DNA of 64,000 nt from Rhizoctonia solani (taxonomy: Eukaryota; Basidiomycota; Agaricomycetes; Cantharellales; Ceratobasidiaceae): the NCBI RefSeq assembly GCF_016906535.1, contig NC_057385.1:3100001-3164000 (forward strand), given 5' to 3'. The translations under genes were made by a program, and so were the position numbers. Every line of letters begins with the position of its first letter. Positions within the stretch are counted from its first letter, which is position 1. Below the pieces are notes generated by a model. It had not been told where the DNA came from and made no database searches. It was given only the letters and a program-made list of their open reading frames with translations. Positions 25,099 through 36,840 of the stretch are shown here, piece by piece.

Positions 25099-25628
25099 AC
25101 AGAGCTCGACACTAGTCCTAATAACTGATGGAAAAAATCAGCTGGAATTTTGTGGTCTTTTGTGTTGTTTTCTGTAGTTTCGATCTTGCGGCTACACCCA
25201 GGCATTCTGATAACGTCAATCCCATTAGAATCAGTATCCTCGTCATATCCAGATCAATAAGACGCTTGACATAAGAACGAACTCAGACATTACATTTTAG
25301 CGTATGAGCATAGCAATACCATCAAGTGAGAGAACCATACTCCGAGACGTACGTATTTCACTTGTAGCCAACGAGTTATATGCCGAAGTCAAGGTTATGT
25401 TGTAATCACAAATTACTAGTGCTAACGGTGCAGGCGTTTGAAATACTTTGAGTTTCCGGAATGTTCAACGGAAATGGATAAGGCCTGACACTCTAAATAC
25501 CTTTCGGGCAAAGATATGGCAGCGCTTAAACCCTTAAGAAAAGTGGTGGCTTTGATGGTAGATGACTCACCATAGTATATTGTACTTAAATCGGCCATGT
25601 GAATGTGAGATGATAACGCACACCTCTC
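25099..25628. other. intergenic, nothing recognised
   Basis: Spacer between tyrosinase and the first P-loop gene. AT-rich, no open frame of note and no repeat seen. Confidence 0.5.
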
Positions 25629-26341
25629 ATGAGCCCCCCTACACCACTCTTAGGTCAGAATGGAACATACAGAATCTCCATAGTAGGCAATAGTGGGTCA
25701 GGAAAGGTATTGAATTCCTTACGCCTTGCGCTCCTTCCATATGTATCTGGATTAAAATTGGTGTATAAAGTCGACTTTAGGTCGTCATCTTTCCAAACAC
25801 CTTCAAATACCACATTTATCTATCGATGAAATATTCTGGCATCCAGGATGGATACCAGCCCAGCCAGATGTCCTTCAAACCCAGATACAAAGTTTTATTG
25901 AATCCAATCCGGGAGGATGGATCATAGATGGCGATTATCGGAGAATGATTGACCGATTGTACAGGACACCGCAACCGATGTACTTTGTAAGTTCGCTACC
26001 GTTATCTGGTCTGACATATTACAGACTGAGAATTTCAGGGCTCGATCCACCACTCGTGGTTAATTTCTGGGTGGGTCCTTCGACGTACGTTTGCTCGCTT
26101 GTTTCTTGGGGAACCATCGTGTGCCCTGGGTGCATGGAAAACATCCGAGAGACTCTAGGGTCGAAGAAGAGCATTTTTGTGGTGCTTATCGCACCATAGT
26201 ATATGCAGAGCAGAGTTTAGGCCTATCTGGGAACGGGAGTCTGTCGAGTCTGGGAAAGGAAAGTGGAGAAGATTCGGAGGGTGGGGCGGGGATCTCCAGC
26301 GTTGGTTGGAGTGGGTTATATGCAGTATAAAGGCCAAATAA
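25629..26341 (+). CDS. P-loop kinase-like protein (adenylate kinase/FlaR-like), copy 1
   Basis: Small P-loop NTPase like the bacterial topology-modulation/adenylate-kinase-related group (family inference). Seen: YRISIVGNSGSGK then, after an intron ending ATAAAG at about 25769, STLGRHLSKHLQIPHLSIDEIFWHPGW; GGWIIDGDYRRM; DVLWLDPPLVVNFW across a second intron; CPGCMENIRETLG; and a basic tail with KWRRFGGWGGDLQRWLEW. Walker A is GNSGSGKS. The D-E-x-x-W and W-I-x-D-G-x-Y motifs are those of the family. Two one-base breaks, near 25951 (before QDTATDV) and 26178 (SIF/WCLSHH), interrupt the frame; the start at 25629 matches copy 2. Function unknown. Confidence 0.65.
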
Positions 26342-26584
26342 GGTGTTGAAGACATACAGGTAATGATTATTTTACATGGACCGACCTTGAACCAGAAGCA
26401 AAATTTGTGTCGGGCGCATAGCGCACTCTCTTGTTGGGATACAGAATGCATTAATGGCATCTTCTCGAGCGCATATACATCACCGGAATGGTAGTGGCGT
26501 CACCCAAATAAAAACACTAGCAGGGCGGTGTATTATCTTGAGAGACTCACCCGTAGTTGATCCTCAAGTCATCCAGCTCTAAAC

Positions 26585-27304
26585 ATGAACTCGCTTGTAC
26601 ACTGTCCTTTGCTTGGTGATAAGGATGGCATATACAGAATTTCTATTGTGGGGAACCGTGGGGTGGGGAAGGTACTTGGTTTGAACCTCTGGTTCATTTC
26701 TTACCAAGCTGAAATCCGACTTCGAGTCCACATTAGCCTCGCAGCTCTCCGATATTCTTGGTATCCCCTACCTACCGCTTGATGAAATATATTGGACCCC
26801 AGGTTGGGTACGAGCCACTCCTGAAGTGTTTCAAAATAAAGTAAAGTCGTTCTTGGATTCACATCCCAAAGGCTGGATCGTGGACGGGAACTACCTACCT
26901 ATCGTAGGTTCGATAATACAAGATGCAGCAACGGATATCTCTGTAAATCTCGTTGGTTTGTTTCCCCTTGAGAGTATATTAATGAAGTTATTAGGGCTCG
27001 ACCCACCTCTTATGATAAATCTCTGGCGTGTACTGCGTCGTACGCTTGGGCGAGTGTTTTTTGGGAGATCACCGTGTGCACCTGGATGCAACGAGCACAT
27101 TCTCAAGATCTTGGGGTCCAAGGGGATATTAGTGACGTGTATTACGCAGCACCGTGTGTGTAGGGCAGATTTTACAGGGTTTGGCAGCAGGGTGATGCAC
27201 AGTATGGAAGAGGAAAGTGGAGAAGATTCACGGGGCGGGGTTCTGACTTGAAAAACTGGCTATTATCGTTGAGGGAGAGCACTGCATATAATTTACCCTT
27301 GTGA
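26585..27304 (+). CDS. P-loop kinase-like protein, copy 2
   Basis: Tandem paralogue of the previous gene, 240 bases downstream. Seen: DGIYRISIVGNRGVGK, then an intron (GTACTT...TTCGAG) and STLASQLSDILGIPYLPLDEIYWTPGW; KGWIVDGNYLPIVG; LDPPLMINLWRVLRRTLGRVF; CAPGCNEHILKILG; HRVCRA; and in a shifted frame GKWRRF and a C-terminal helix. Walker A GNRGVGKS is complete. The join around 26940-26996 (DI / WLDPP by comparison with copy 1) and the C-terminal part near 27200 each need a one-base change. End given at 27304 assumes the KWRRF frame; otherwise the stop is 27251. Substrate unknown. Confidence 0.65.
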
Positions 27305-28145
27305 TGGACACGATTCGCTTCACTTTATTCTTCGGTTGTCTACTTCAAGTTGTAATCTGGTTTTGTTGAAAGGGTGTCGGAACTGCCCTAGTGAATTAGT
27401 TTGACTGATAGTATGGTTTGTAGATATATTTTCAGGAGATTCGCGCTGAGGACCCGAAGACATTGGCCGGTCGGCGGCCGAGGCACAGTTGATCGCGTTT
27501 GTTAGGCCACAAACGATGTTGCTCGTAAGAACAGTATAGTCAGACGCGTTTCGTCGGTAATTCTATTGCATACAGCCAACTGGTGGTCAGACCACTCTTC
27601 AACAAGACACCAGAGCTCCAGTGCATGATACACAGATTGATGCGCAAATTGAGATAACATCTGGTTGATGATGTCATGTCGTCATCCAATGACTGTATGA
27701 TCAATAATACGGGGTTGCTAGAGGTACTGTACTATAGGGATGTGTATGAGTGATTTGAGGACCCAGGAGAAATCGAATGACCCTGTAGTTTGAGAAGGCG
27801 GGCATATGAAATTGAAAGGTGGCCGAGACTGCACTTGAAAGGTATGAGAAAGCCGGTAGACTTGAGTACCATCGCCAAGCTGCTTGTTTCTGGCGACATG
27901 TCAGTCAGAATCATAGATAATCAACAGTTCCTGCAGCGTGCAGTATGCCGCACTGAGAAGATCAAGATGTCTATATATCGCGTGCTCGGGAAGGTTGGCG
28001 AGCCACGGCGAAGTTTAGCGATTGACGGAAGCCCGAGCTAAGCGCCGAGTTTCCGTGGGAAAGTATCACTCACCGCGGTATTTGCGCCGAATTGCATACG
28101 TGTTCTGCATCCGCTCAGAGACAGAGCATCGACTCGACGACTGCA
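27305..28145. other. intergenic, SEC16 upstream region
   Basis: Spacer before SEC16. A plus frame at 27790-28041 lacks recognisable features and is probably 5' UTR or chance. No repeat seen. Confidence 0.45.
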
Positions 28146-31100
28146 ATGGCGGACCCAGCACCCCCTGCCGCCGATGCACTCTTTGGCAGCAGTGATGACA
28201 AAAACGACAGTGCTAGCAGTCTTTTTGATGCCGGAAGCACCGCCACCGACAGCGCCCAAGACATTGCCGGGGTCTTTGGTGCTCCTTTAGACGACACGGC
28301 CGATCCATTTGCGAGTGTCGGCCAAAGCATAGACATTGCTGCCAATCCTGAAGCTAGCTCCGAGGCTACAACGTCGAGTGTGTTCGACGACTATGCGAAC
28401 CAAGGCTGGTACGATGACGACGGCAAGTTTCATCTATACGAGGATCCGGCTGACACGTTCAGTGCCGCGCGTGAGTGCTTGGTTTTGTACTGATTTTGTG
28501 ATTTTTTGAACGTTGAATTTGTGGTCAGCAGCTACGAATCCGGCCCCGGCGAAAAGTTATACACCCAATGCCTATTCCCCTGCACAGACACAGCCAGCTT
28601 CAAGGGTTCCCTCACATTCATCGCCGGCGACCCAGTATGCACCCTCTGTAGCTAGTCCTTATGAGCCAGCCCGTTCGAGCTCTGGATCTTACGCTCCAGC
28701 GTCTACATACGCACCTCCCCCCGGTCAGCACACTCCTGCGAGCACCTATACGCCTCCAACGAATGTATACGCGCCCCCGACGAATGCATATGCACCTCAG
28801 ACGACAGCTTATGCGCCTCCGAAGAGTCCCTACGCCGTAACAACGAGCTCATTCATACCACCGCCCCCGACGTCATATGCTCCACCACCAGCACTTCCTG
28901 CGTCAACCAATGACCATCTGAGGTATAGATCTGCCTCGGCCAACGCTTACGATCCACCTATTCCGGCTGCAAGAAAAAGAATTGACAGCCCCGCAAGTTC
29001 GGTTTCGACTCTAGGTCATGGTACACCGGTCCTCGTGAGCCCTTTTGGGCAGACGACGCCCTCTGGATATCCCTCTCAGCTCGCACACGACCAGCCTACT
29101 CAGAACCCACCACCTCCACCCGGCCCTCCACGCAGCAGAGCAGGCTCACAGGTTACAGGTCCAGCTCGGACCCTTTCGCCCGCTCATGCGTTGAATAGGA
29201 CTGGATCCCCACTGTCTGGAATAGTTCGCGCTACTTCTCCGCTGGCTGGTACGGGTGCAATGCGTGCTGCGACGGGCCCAACTAGTAGGGTCTCCTCAGA
29301 TTGGTGCTGCGTCCCCATATGCGCCCCCAGTTGCTTCTACCCACCCTCCAGCTCCTCCCAAGTCGACATCACCATATGATCCTCCTACAACTGGCGTCAA
29401 ACCATTATCCTATAGCCCTGCTGTTCAGCCTTCGATACCTACCCTACCAGCACGCGCAGCGACATATGACCCGCCCCCAACTGGCACGAAGAGCGCGTTT
29501 GACCCGCCATTACCCGCGGGAGCACCACCGGCAAGGAAGAACACATACGATCCACCAAAAACGGGAGCCAAGAATGCGTTTGATCCTCCAATGACAGGCA
29601 CGAAGAGCGCATTTGACCCACCTCTGCGAACCGGTACCAAGAGCGCGTTTGACCCCCCTATGACCGGCCGTAAGAATGCGTTTGATCCCCCAATGACAGG
29701 TCGAAAGAGTGTATTTGATCCACCACCTCCGCCTGCTGGACCACCATCGCGGCCTGGCAGTCGGATTGGTAATGGTGCGAACAATTCACCTGTGATCGGA
29801 CCACCGCGACCTGTATCTGGTTTTGCTCCTCCGGGTCCACCTCCCGGGTATGTTCCCCCCCAACGACCTGGCCCACCGTCGCGACCCGCTTCTTCCGCTT
29901 CTATGGGCGCTGGGCGTTATGCACCCAGCTTGGATACTTCAAACGCCGGATTAGGACTTGGCGCAGGAGGGAAAAGGGATCCAGAAGCGCCATTGTTGGT
30001 GGAAGCAGGCCGTGGGATATGAGTACAGATAGTGCGAGGGCTAGTTTGGATGGGGAAGGGACGGATGGTCCGCCAGGTCGAGGAAGTTTGGATGGTGCCG
30101 ACAGTGGCTACAAGTCTCGCACATCTATCGACGACGCGGCAGGTAGTGAAACATGGTCCAAAGAAGAGTGGGCCGAGGAGAGGATCCAGAAGGCGGCGAT
30201 GCCGAGGGAGGACATGTGCAAACAGAGAACGACTGGGGCAGGTCTGCCCATGGCCCTAATAATACTCTCGATCCCGAGGGCGGGGTTGATCCCGAAGGTG
30301 GATTAGACGAGGCCGATACCACGCTACATGCGCCTGCTGAATCGTTCTTAGGAGTGGGCCCACAAATTATGGAGACCGCCCCTACCCCACTGGCGAGCCC
30401 AGGAAAAGTGCCCATGGAATTCGCAGAGGACGATGCAGAGGGCGGATTTGGTACTGTAGGCGAGCCTTCATCCACTCCTGGAACCAAACCTCTCAGCCGC
30501 ACTACCTCGATATCGTCCCTTGCCTCTGGACGCTCTGGACACAAGCCTTCAGGTTCGATCTCTAAGCGTCCCGCACCGGTTGTTGTAGAGCCCCCGCCAA
30601 ACACTGGTAATTATGTTGTTGACAATCAGCCTTATACGCCCATGTATGGCCAGTCACCTTACGCTGATGTTCAGGTAGGCTTTGATTCAATTTTCATATT
30701 TAGTTTTCATTTTATGGGTATAATTGACCCTGATTTTCCGGCAGACCTCACCTCCGAAGCAAACAGCTGCGGACCCGTACGCACCTAAGCCTACAGATGC
30801 ACCTGCGCCTCCCAAACCAGTGGATTCGTATGCTCCACCGCCAAAGGATCCCTACGCGCCTCCTAACCAGCCGTCACCGACCCGTACGCTCCTTCAAAGT
30901 TTACTGCAGAGCCCACTCAAAAGGTTACATATTCGCCACCCAATGGTCTTGCACGGGTGTACACGCCTCCGCCGCAAGCGAATGCTGCAATCACTCGTCC
31001 TCCACCGACTAGGAATGGGTCAACGCTTAGTCGCAAATCTTCCTTGGCTAGCATTGGAGAATTTAGTGTTGCAAAAGATCCGTACGCGCCTCTCGTTGCA

Positions 31101-34100
31101 AGCAAAGACCCGTATGCACCTCCCGCTGCTAAGGACCCATATGCCCCGTCCGCGGTGAACGCAAGCCCTTATGCACCATCCAGAGCTATGGCTCAGGAGA
31201 TCAAACGACCTTCATCGACCGCCTATGATCCCCCCATGCCCGCTGTGCTCCCTGCGCAACACGCATCATCATATACCCCTGGTGTCCCTACCGAGATGTA
31301 CGCTCCCCGTCGCGACTCACGTGCCAAAGAACAAAGCGACCAATCTGACTACGAGGGTGCAAACGGTTACACGTCTCGGTATAACTACCCCAGCACCGAC
31401 CCATACCAGCCAGGTGGCAAGTCGGGCACACCGGCTGCCTATCAACCAACTTCTGGGGGAGTGGATCCACTCGGACGACACGATTCTCGCGCACCAATCA
31501 TTTCGTTTGGATTTGGTGGCCGACTGGTAACCGCGTTCCCCGGACTTTCCGAACTCACTGGGGGATTCGATGTTTCTCTCGGTCGCAAGGCACCCCCTCT
31601 TCAAGTTCGCACGCTGCACAAGATTGTACCCGAGAGCGCCGTCGAGACGTCGTCAGCCGTTTTCCCTGGCCCGTTATTCTCTGACCCTGGCTCGCCTACA
31701 AAAGGATTGGTAAACGTAGCAGTTGGTGGATCCGGGGCTAAAACCAAGAAGGCTGCCGTGCTTAAGTACCTTGGTGAACGTGCTGAGGAAATCGAACGCG
31801 GACTTGGGTATTTGGCTGTGGATGCTGGTAATGCCCCTGGACCCAGTGAGAGGAGCAAGTCGGAGGGCAAGCTGGTCCTCGTGAACTTGTTGAGATTATG
31901 GTGGAAAATGATGGGAAGCTTACCGGAACGTGAGTGCTTTTGTATCACTGAGCCAACTAGTATTGATTATGTTATTATAGGCCTGCAATCGATACCGCTG
32001 TGCGCCAAGCACTCGTTCCTCGGTTGTCTTCTGTCCCTGCTGTTATGAGTCCCAATTCGCAAGCCACCTCGTTTACACTTGCATCTGCTCTGGATGTCAC
32101 CGTCACGAGTCCCGGAATGGATCAGTACAGCCTTTCCCCAGGAAACAGCGACTCGCCTGTTGCAACCTACAAAGTCAAACCTGATGCACTGGACAAAATT
32201 CAAGAGCTCTACTCCAAGGTGAAAGACGCCAGGCCTACCATTATGCTCTAGATGAGCGGATGTGGGCACACGCTATGCTTATTGCAAGCTCACTAGACAA
32301 GGACGCATGGAAAGAAGTGGTCAACGAATTTATCCGCTCCGAGCTCGGTGTGAGAACTGACCAGAAGAAGCCCGCGCCGTTTGGTGGTGATCCGTCGGTT
32401 GCCAATGGACGCGAGTCGTTGCGTGTTGCATACAGTTTATTTGCGGGACACGGGCCTGCTGCCAGTAAGTCCCCATCCCCCTGTTCTTGTTGAACCATGC
32501 TCTGATACTTGGTTCAGTCCAAGAGTTACTACCTCCAAAGAACCTGGCGCGCACTGACGCGAACTCACTGATGGCCCCCATGATCCCCATGGCGCATGCT
32601 ACTCCGATTTCGCCCAACTTCCCACAACCCGTGTTAACATCCAGTGTGCCAACACCCGCCTTACTTCAATGGAACGAAATTGCCGCAACTATCATCTCTA
32701 ACCAAGCTGATCCACAGGCCTTGACCGCTCTGGGAGACTACCTGGTATCGAACAAATGGGTCGAGGCTGCACATGTTTGGTAAGAGTTTACTGAATCTTT
32801 GACCATCAGCTTCTAACTTTGCGCCATTAGCTATTTGCTTTCACCTACTACCTCGGCATTAGGTGGGCTTTCTACTCCCTCGGTACGCGTGATATTGCTT
32901 GGCTCTGAGAGCCCCAGCACATCGCGCAACTTTGAGAAAGACGACGACGCGATCATCTTTACCGAAATTGCCGAATACGCGTATTCGCTCGTTCCAACGG
33001 TCAAGGGCCAGGAAGCATATGCAGGTTTGCCCCACTTGCAAGCATACAAGCTTCTTCGCGCGGCAAAACTCGCTGAAATGGGGCATGTAGCTCTGGCGTC
33101 AAGGTATGCTATATCTGACTGATATAGACCTCCATACTAACTATAACGCAGGTACTGCGAAGCTATCGTTACTTCGACTCGCATCTTCAACCGCCCTTCG
33201 CCATTCTTTACCCCTGCCTTCCTTGAACAGTGCAAGGAATTATCCGATCATCTCTCTGGTGTACCTCAGCTCGACAGCAGCGGCTCTTGGATCGGAAAAA
33301 AGGTCGCCAAACCAAGCCTCGACTCTATTGGCAATTGGCTTTCAGGCGGGCTCACCAAACTCATTGCTGGCGATGGAGAAGAATTTAGTACAACGACCGA
33401 ACCTGGCCCTAAAACTGAAAGTGGAGCATTTTCACACTACAGCTCGATCTCCTCGGCGAACACGAGCCAAACACCCTCTCCTAACGCTTCAGTTGTCGCT
33501 TTGCCATCACAAGCCAGTGTGCCTCCTCCAAGGCGGGCAGGTTCTGCTATGGCGCAACGGCCAGGATCCGCTGCGGCTCAACGTAATGGCGCACCAGCCC
33601 ATCCAGACCGCTCCGCCTCAGCGATGGATTACTTGCGCCCACCCGCAAATAAGGGGACTCCTGCTGTACCATCTCATGCTTTCTCCGCCAACGCAGCGAC
33701 GCAACGTTCTATCAGGCGGATGTAGGGTACCGAGCAACAAGATGCGAATAAACGGGAGAAGGGCACCACCGCTGGTACTACATATCACCCTGGTGGGGTG
33801 GGGCAGACGAGTCCAGCGGCCCGACACCGACTGCTACTACGTTCTACCAAGTGAGCGATGACCCAGCCACTACCGAAGGCGAGGGAGAGGGCGGCTTCAT
33901 TTCATTGATGGACACTTTCTCGCCCATGCCATCTCCTGCGCCTGGAGGTTCATCCTTTACATCGACTCCCCAGCGAGTTGAGGAAGAAGACGAAACGGAG
34001 GATCTTGGTCTCGGCAACTCTAAGAAGGCGGCCGAAAAAACAATTCCTCAGGCTGATGATGGCAAACAAAACAAGGAGCCAGAGGCTAAACCAGAGCCGA

Positions 34101-34752
34101 AAGAGGAGGCCAAACCAGAAGCGCCCAAACCACCAGGTAAGTGGCAGTATACAACAAGGCACCACAGTCACTAAGAGGACTTAGCAGAAATTAAACCATC
34201 GTCGTCTTGGCTCGGACGCTGGTGGACTCGAAAGGAAACCGACTCTCCTGGACCTGTTAAGGCTCATCTAGGAGATCAGGTGTCATTGGTGTATGACAAG
34301 GAACTCAAACGATGGGTTAATCCTAATGTAAGGCGTAGATCAACGTGTCCAAACTTTGTACTGAACCCCTCAAATAGGCACCCAAACCCGAGCCGACAGC
34401 AACTCCGCCCCCGCCACCTTCAAGGGCACCATCCCGAGCTCAGGCAGGGTCGCCCGGCCCTGGACCATCTCCATTGGGACGAACCAGTGACCTGACCTCT
34501 GCTCCACCCAGTCGATCACAGTCGTCCACCAGCTTAGCCCCTCCAAACACATCTGGTCCACGACGTGTCCGTTCCATGCTGAACGAGTCATTCGGCCCTG
34601 GTGGTGACATTTCTAGTTCAGAAACCAATTCGCCAACGAGCACCCCTCCGGCAAGCTTACGCGGCCCACCAAGTAGAGGGTCAACGCCAGGCGGAAAACG
34701 CAATGTCCGAAGCCGATATGTGGATGTGTTTGCTCAGCCACCTTCGACATGA
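28146..34752 (+). CDS. SEC16: COPII coat assembly protein Sec16
   Basis: Large peripheral ER scaffold that organises exit sites and binds Sec23/24, Sec13/31 and Sar1. Seen: acidic N-terminus MADPAPPAADALFGSSDD; GWYDDDGKFHLYE; a long Pro/Tyr-rich disordered part with YAPP and AFDPP repeats; the conserved central domain (NVAVGGSGAKTKKAAVLKYLGER; EGKLVLVNLLR; ENDGKLTG), DERMWAHAMLIASSLDK, WNEIAATIISNQADPQALTALGDYL, AHVCYLLS, FTEIAEYAYSL, LPHLQAYKLLRAAKLAEMGHVALASRYCEAI; and C-terminal SWLGRWWTRK ... LGDQVSLVYDKELKRWVN, ending VDVFAQPPST. Roughly 2000 aa, like yeast Sec16. At least eight one-base frame breaks: about 29300, 30014, 30178, 30876, 31896, 32233, 33723 and 33795. Most are lost bases in short runs; 29300 looks like a gained base. 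The conserved domain reads through all of them. Confidence 0.93.
28640..28870 (+). repeat. YAPP-type short repeats in SEC16
   Basis: Degenerate coding repeats of TYAPP/VYAPP/AYAPP with Thr/Ser spacers, part of the disordered N-terminal third of Sec16. Similar DPYAPP units recur near 30780-30870 and 31075-31170. Confidence 0.75.
29475..29730 (+). repeat. 33-bp tandem repeats (AFDPPMTGxKs) in SEC16
   Basis: About five to six in-frame copies of an 11-residue unit of the form KxAFDPPMTGT, with DNA units beginning AAGA(A/G)(T/C)GCGTTTGA. The units are nearly identical in DNA between 29571 and 29725, so this is a recent expansion inside the coding region. Confidence 0.85.
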
Positions 34753-35153
34753 ACACTTGTTGCTTTGCATTTCTTATCTCTCCCGCTGTTATACTAGACT
34801 TTTTGTGTGCATATAGCGTACAGGTTTTTGGTCGATACTATGTGTTTTTATAGTAATTTTGATGTTTGATTGTTTTGCCGCGGTGGCTTCACAGTTAAAA
34901 CTTAGGGCAATCATACACAAGCCCCATGTTAATGAACGATACCACCACTGAATTTAGTATAATAAATCAGAAACTTATGGAGTAATCTATGGTGGCGTCA
35001 CATAATTAAGGTGGTGGTTTCAATGGTAAGCTTTCCCCTTATCAATCTCGTAGTCTCACATACCCAACGAACCATCTAGCTTGTTGAGTTTTCAAGTTTG
35101 ATTAACTAGGGTTGAAGTCAGACTGTATCCTATAGGCCCAGCGTTTATATACG
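34753..35153. other. intergenic, convergent 3' ends
   Basis: Spacer between the 3' ends of SEC16 (plus) and the kinase gene (minus). AT-rich, presumably both 3' UTRs; nothing else seen. Confidence 0.5.
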
Positions 35154-36840
35154 TTATTGGCTCATGGCACTCACAGCTCCTTTCACTTGATTGGCCTTCG
35201 GTCGATCTCCAGGCGCATAAGCCAAACATCGTTTAAGCAGATCCCACATTTCAGTTTGGGCAATACTATTTCGAAGAGTCCTACTGAAATCTGGTTGGGG
35301 TGGCTGCCTTTTCATAACCATTACTTCAATAATCACAAAAGGATCTCGCTTGTCAGCGAACGGTGGCTTTCCTGACATGATATTCTGTATAAACGTGTTA
35401 TCTGCCATTCCCTTCTGTGCTGTAGGACATCACTACTGACAAGTATAGTCTAAAGGAATATCAACTTCACTGTTCTAATTCTCATATGTATATGCACCAA
35501 TACCCACCATTCCTAGAGCATATATATCGCTAGCTTCTGTAAACGTATAGTTTCCTTCCTTCTGATTCAGGATCTCCGGTGCCTGTGTTTGTTTCAACAT
35601 ACACACGCTATTTCTAAGTAGTGAACTAACCGCAAAGCGCATGGTAAAATTGGGGGATTTTGTTCGAGTGAAGTCAAGGGTCGTGGTAAGAGCTGAAATG
35701 GCGCTCCCAAAGTCAGCAAGCTGTACTCGCCCATCGTCCGTCATCAAGACATTATCCTACAATTCAGAGATTTTATTAATTTAATAAATTATCATATCGA
35801 AGAAGACACTACCGGCTTGATATCTCCGTGTACCTTGAAAAATGCAGTGAGTAAACATTGAAATACATAGATTACTAGTACCTCGACGCACAATCCCGTT
35901 TGCATGAAGGTACTCAACAGCATCAGCCAACTGGATGCACTGAACGTAGCCTCAGTATATATGAACCAGTTTATTGATTGTTACTGCTTACAGTCTGAAG
36001 AGGCGATGGCAAAGAACCACACGAAATCTGCTGCTTCAGCGAACCAGCTCTCATCCAAGGAGTGATAAGAGCGAATTTTTCTTGGAAGAAGGCAAACCCA
36101 AGTATTGGCAGTACACTTTGGTGCACACATTGTGACCATGTGTGTATTTCTCGAGCTATATGCTAGCTTCAAACTTCAGTTAACTATACTAGGGAGAATC
36201 TTTGAATGGATACCTTTGGACCTTTTCCATACTCTTCAATTTCAAGATCTTTGGTGGGCTCGATACATTTAATTGCAACAAATCGACCATCCTTGAGAGC
36301 ACCTCGGTATATGAACCCAAACCCTCCTCGAGTAACAAAGCTCTGATTTCCCTCTTTTATATCTAACTCACTCGTCATGTCTTTATACCCATGTTGAACA
36401 AGGCAATACGCAACGTCATCAGACCTCTGCTCACAGAGATAAAACAACTCATCAATTTGGCATCCTATTCAGTCTGCTGGTAAAATGGTGCTGTACCATT
36501 TTGCTTGTTACTAATGTTACGCTGGGTAGATTCACCCTAGTAGTAGATCGAGGAGCTGAATCCAACACATGATCTCCAATTGTTCCCCCAGAACCAAGAC
36601 GGTATGATGACTCTTCTCTTGCATTGGGAAGTCTTCCCATAGGCTTCACCCGCGTTGATGGCGCACCAGAGTTGCGTGATATATTCGGCTTTAGTGAGAT
36701 AGCAAGGTATCTAGGATAGCACTGGTCATTTAGCAAGGTTAAAGTGGATATATGTGCTAGATTTACCTCGCCTTGTGGAATACAAAAAATACACATGAAC
36801 AAATGCATAGGACTATAACGCCTGATAGCAGAAATATCAT
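35154..36840 (-). CDS. membrane-anchored TKL-like protein kinase
   Basis: Protein kinase of the type expanded in Agaricomycetes. From the start at 36840: MIFLLSGVIVLCICSCVFFVF, an N-terminal hydrophobic anchor; a Ser/Arg-rich linker; QIDELFYLCEQRSDDVAYCLV; then the kinase domain: TRGGFGFIYRG (Gly loop), FVAIKCIE (VAIK Lys), REIHTWSQCVHQSVLPILGFAF, ITPWMRAGSLKQQI, LADAVEYLHANGI, VHGDIKPDNVLM (catalytic HGD instead of HRD), LADFGSA (DFG), APEIL, ASDIYALGM, MSGKPPFAD and LLKRCLAYAPGDRPKANQV. Catalytic Lys, Asp and DFG Asp are present, so it is probably active. Kinase-domain introns are clean. The two joins between the anchor, the linker (36540-36735) and the kinase part are not clean in phase, so the N-terminal 130 residues are tentative. 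Substrates unknown. Confidence 0.78.

Noticed and set aside
27790..28041. 83-codon plus-strand frame just before SEC16
   Set aside because: No family similarity and no splice link to the SEC16 start; likely 5' UTR or chance.
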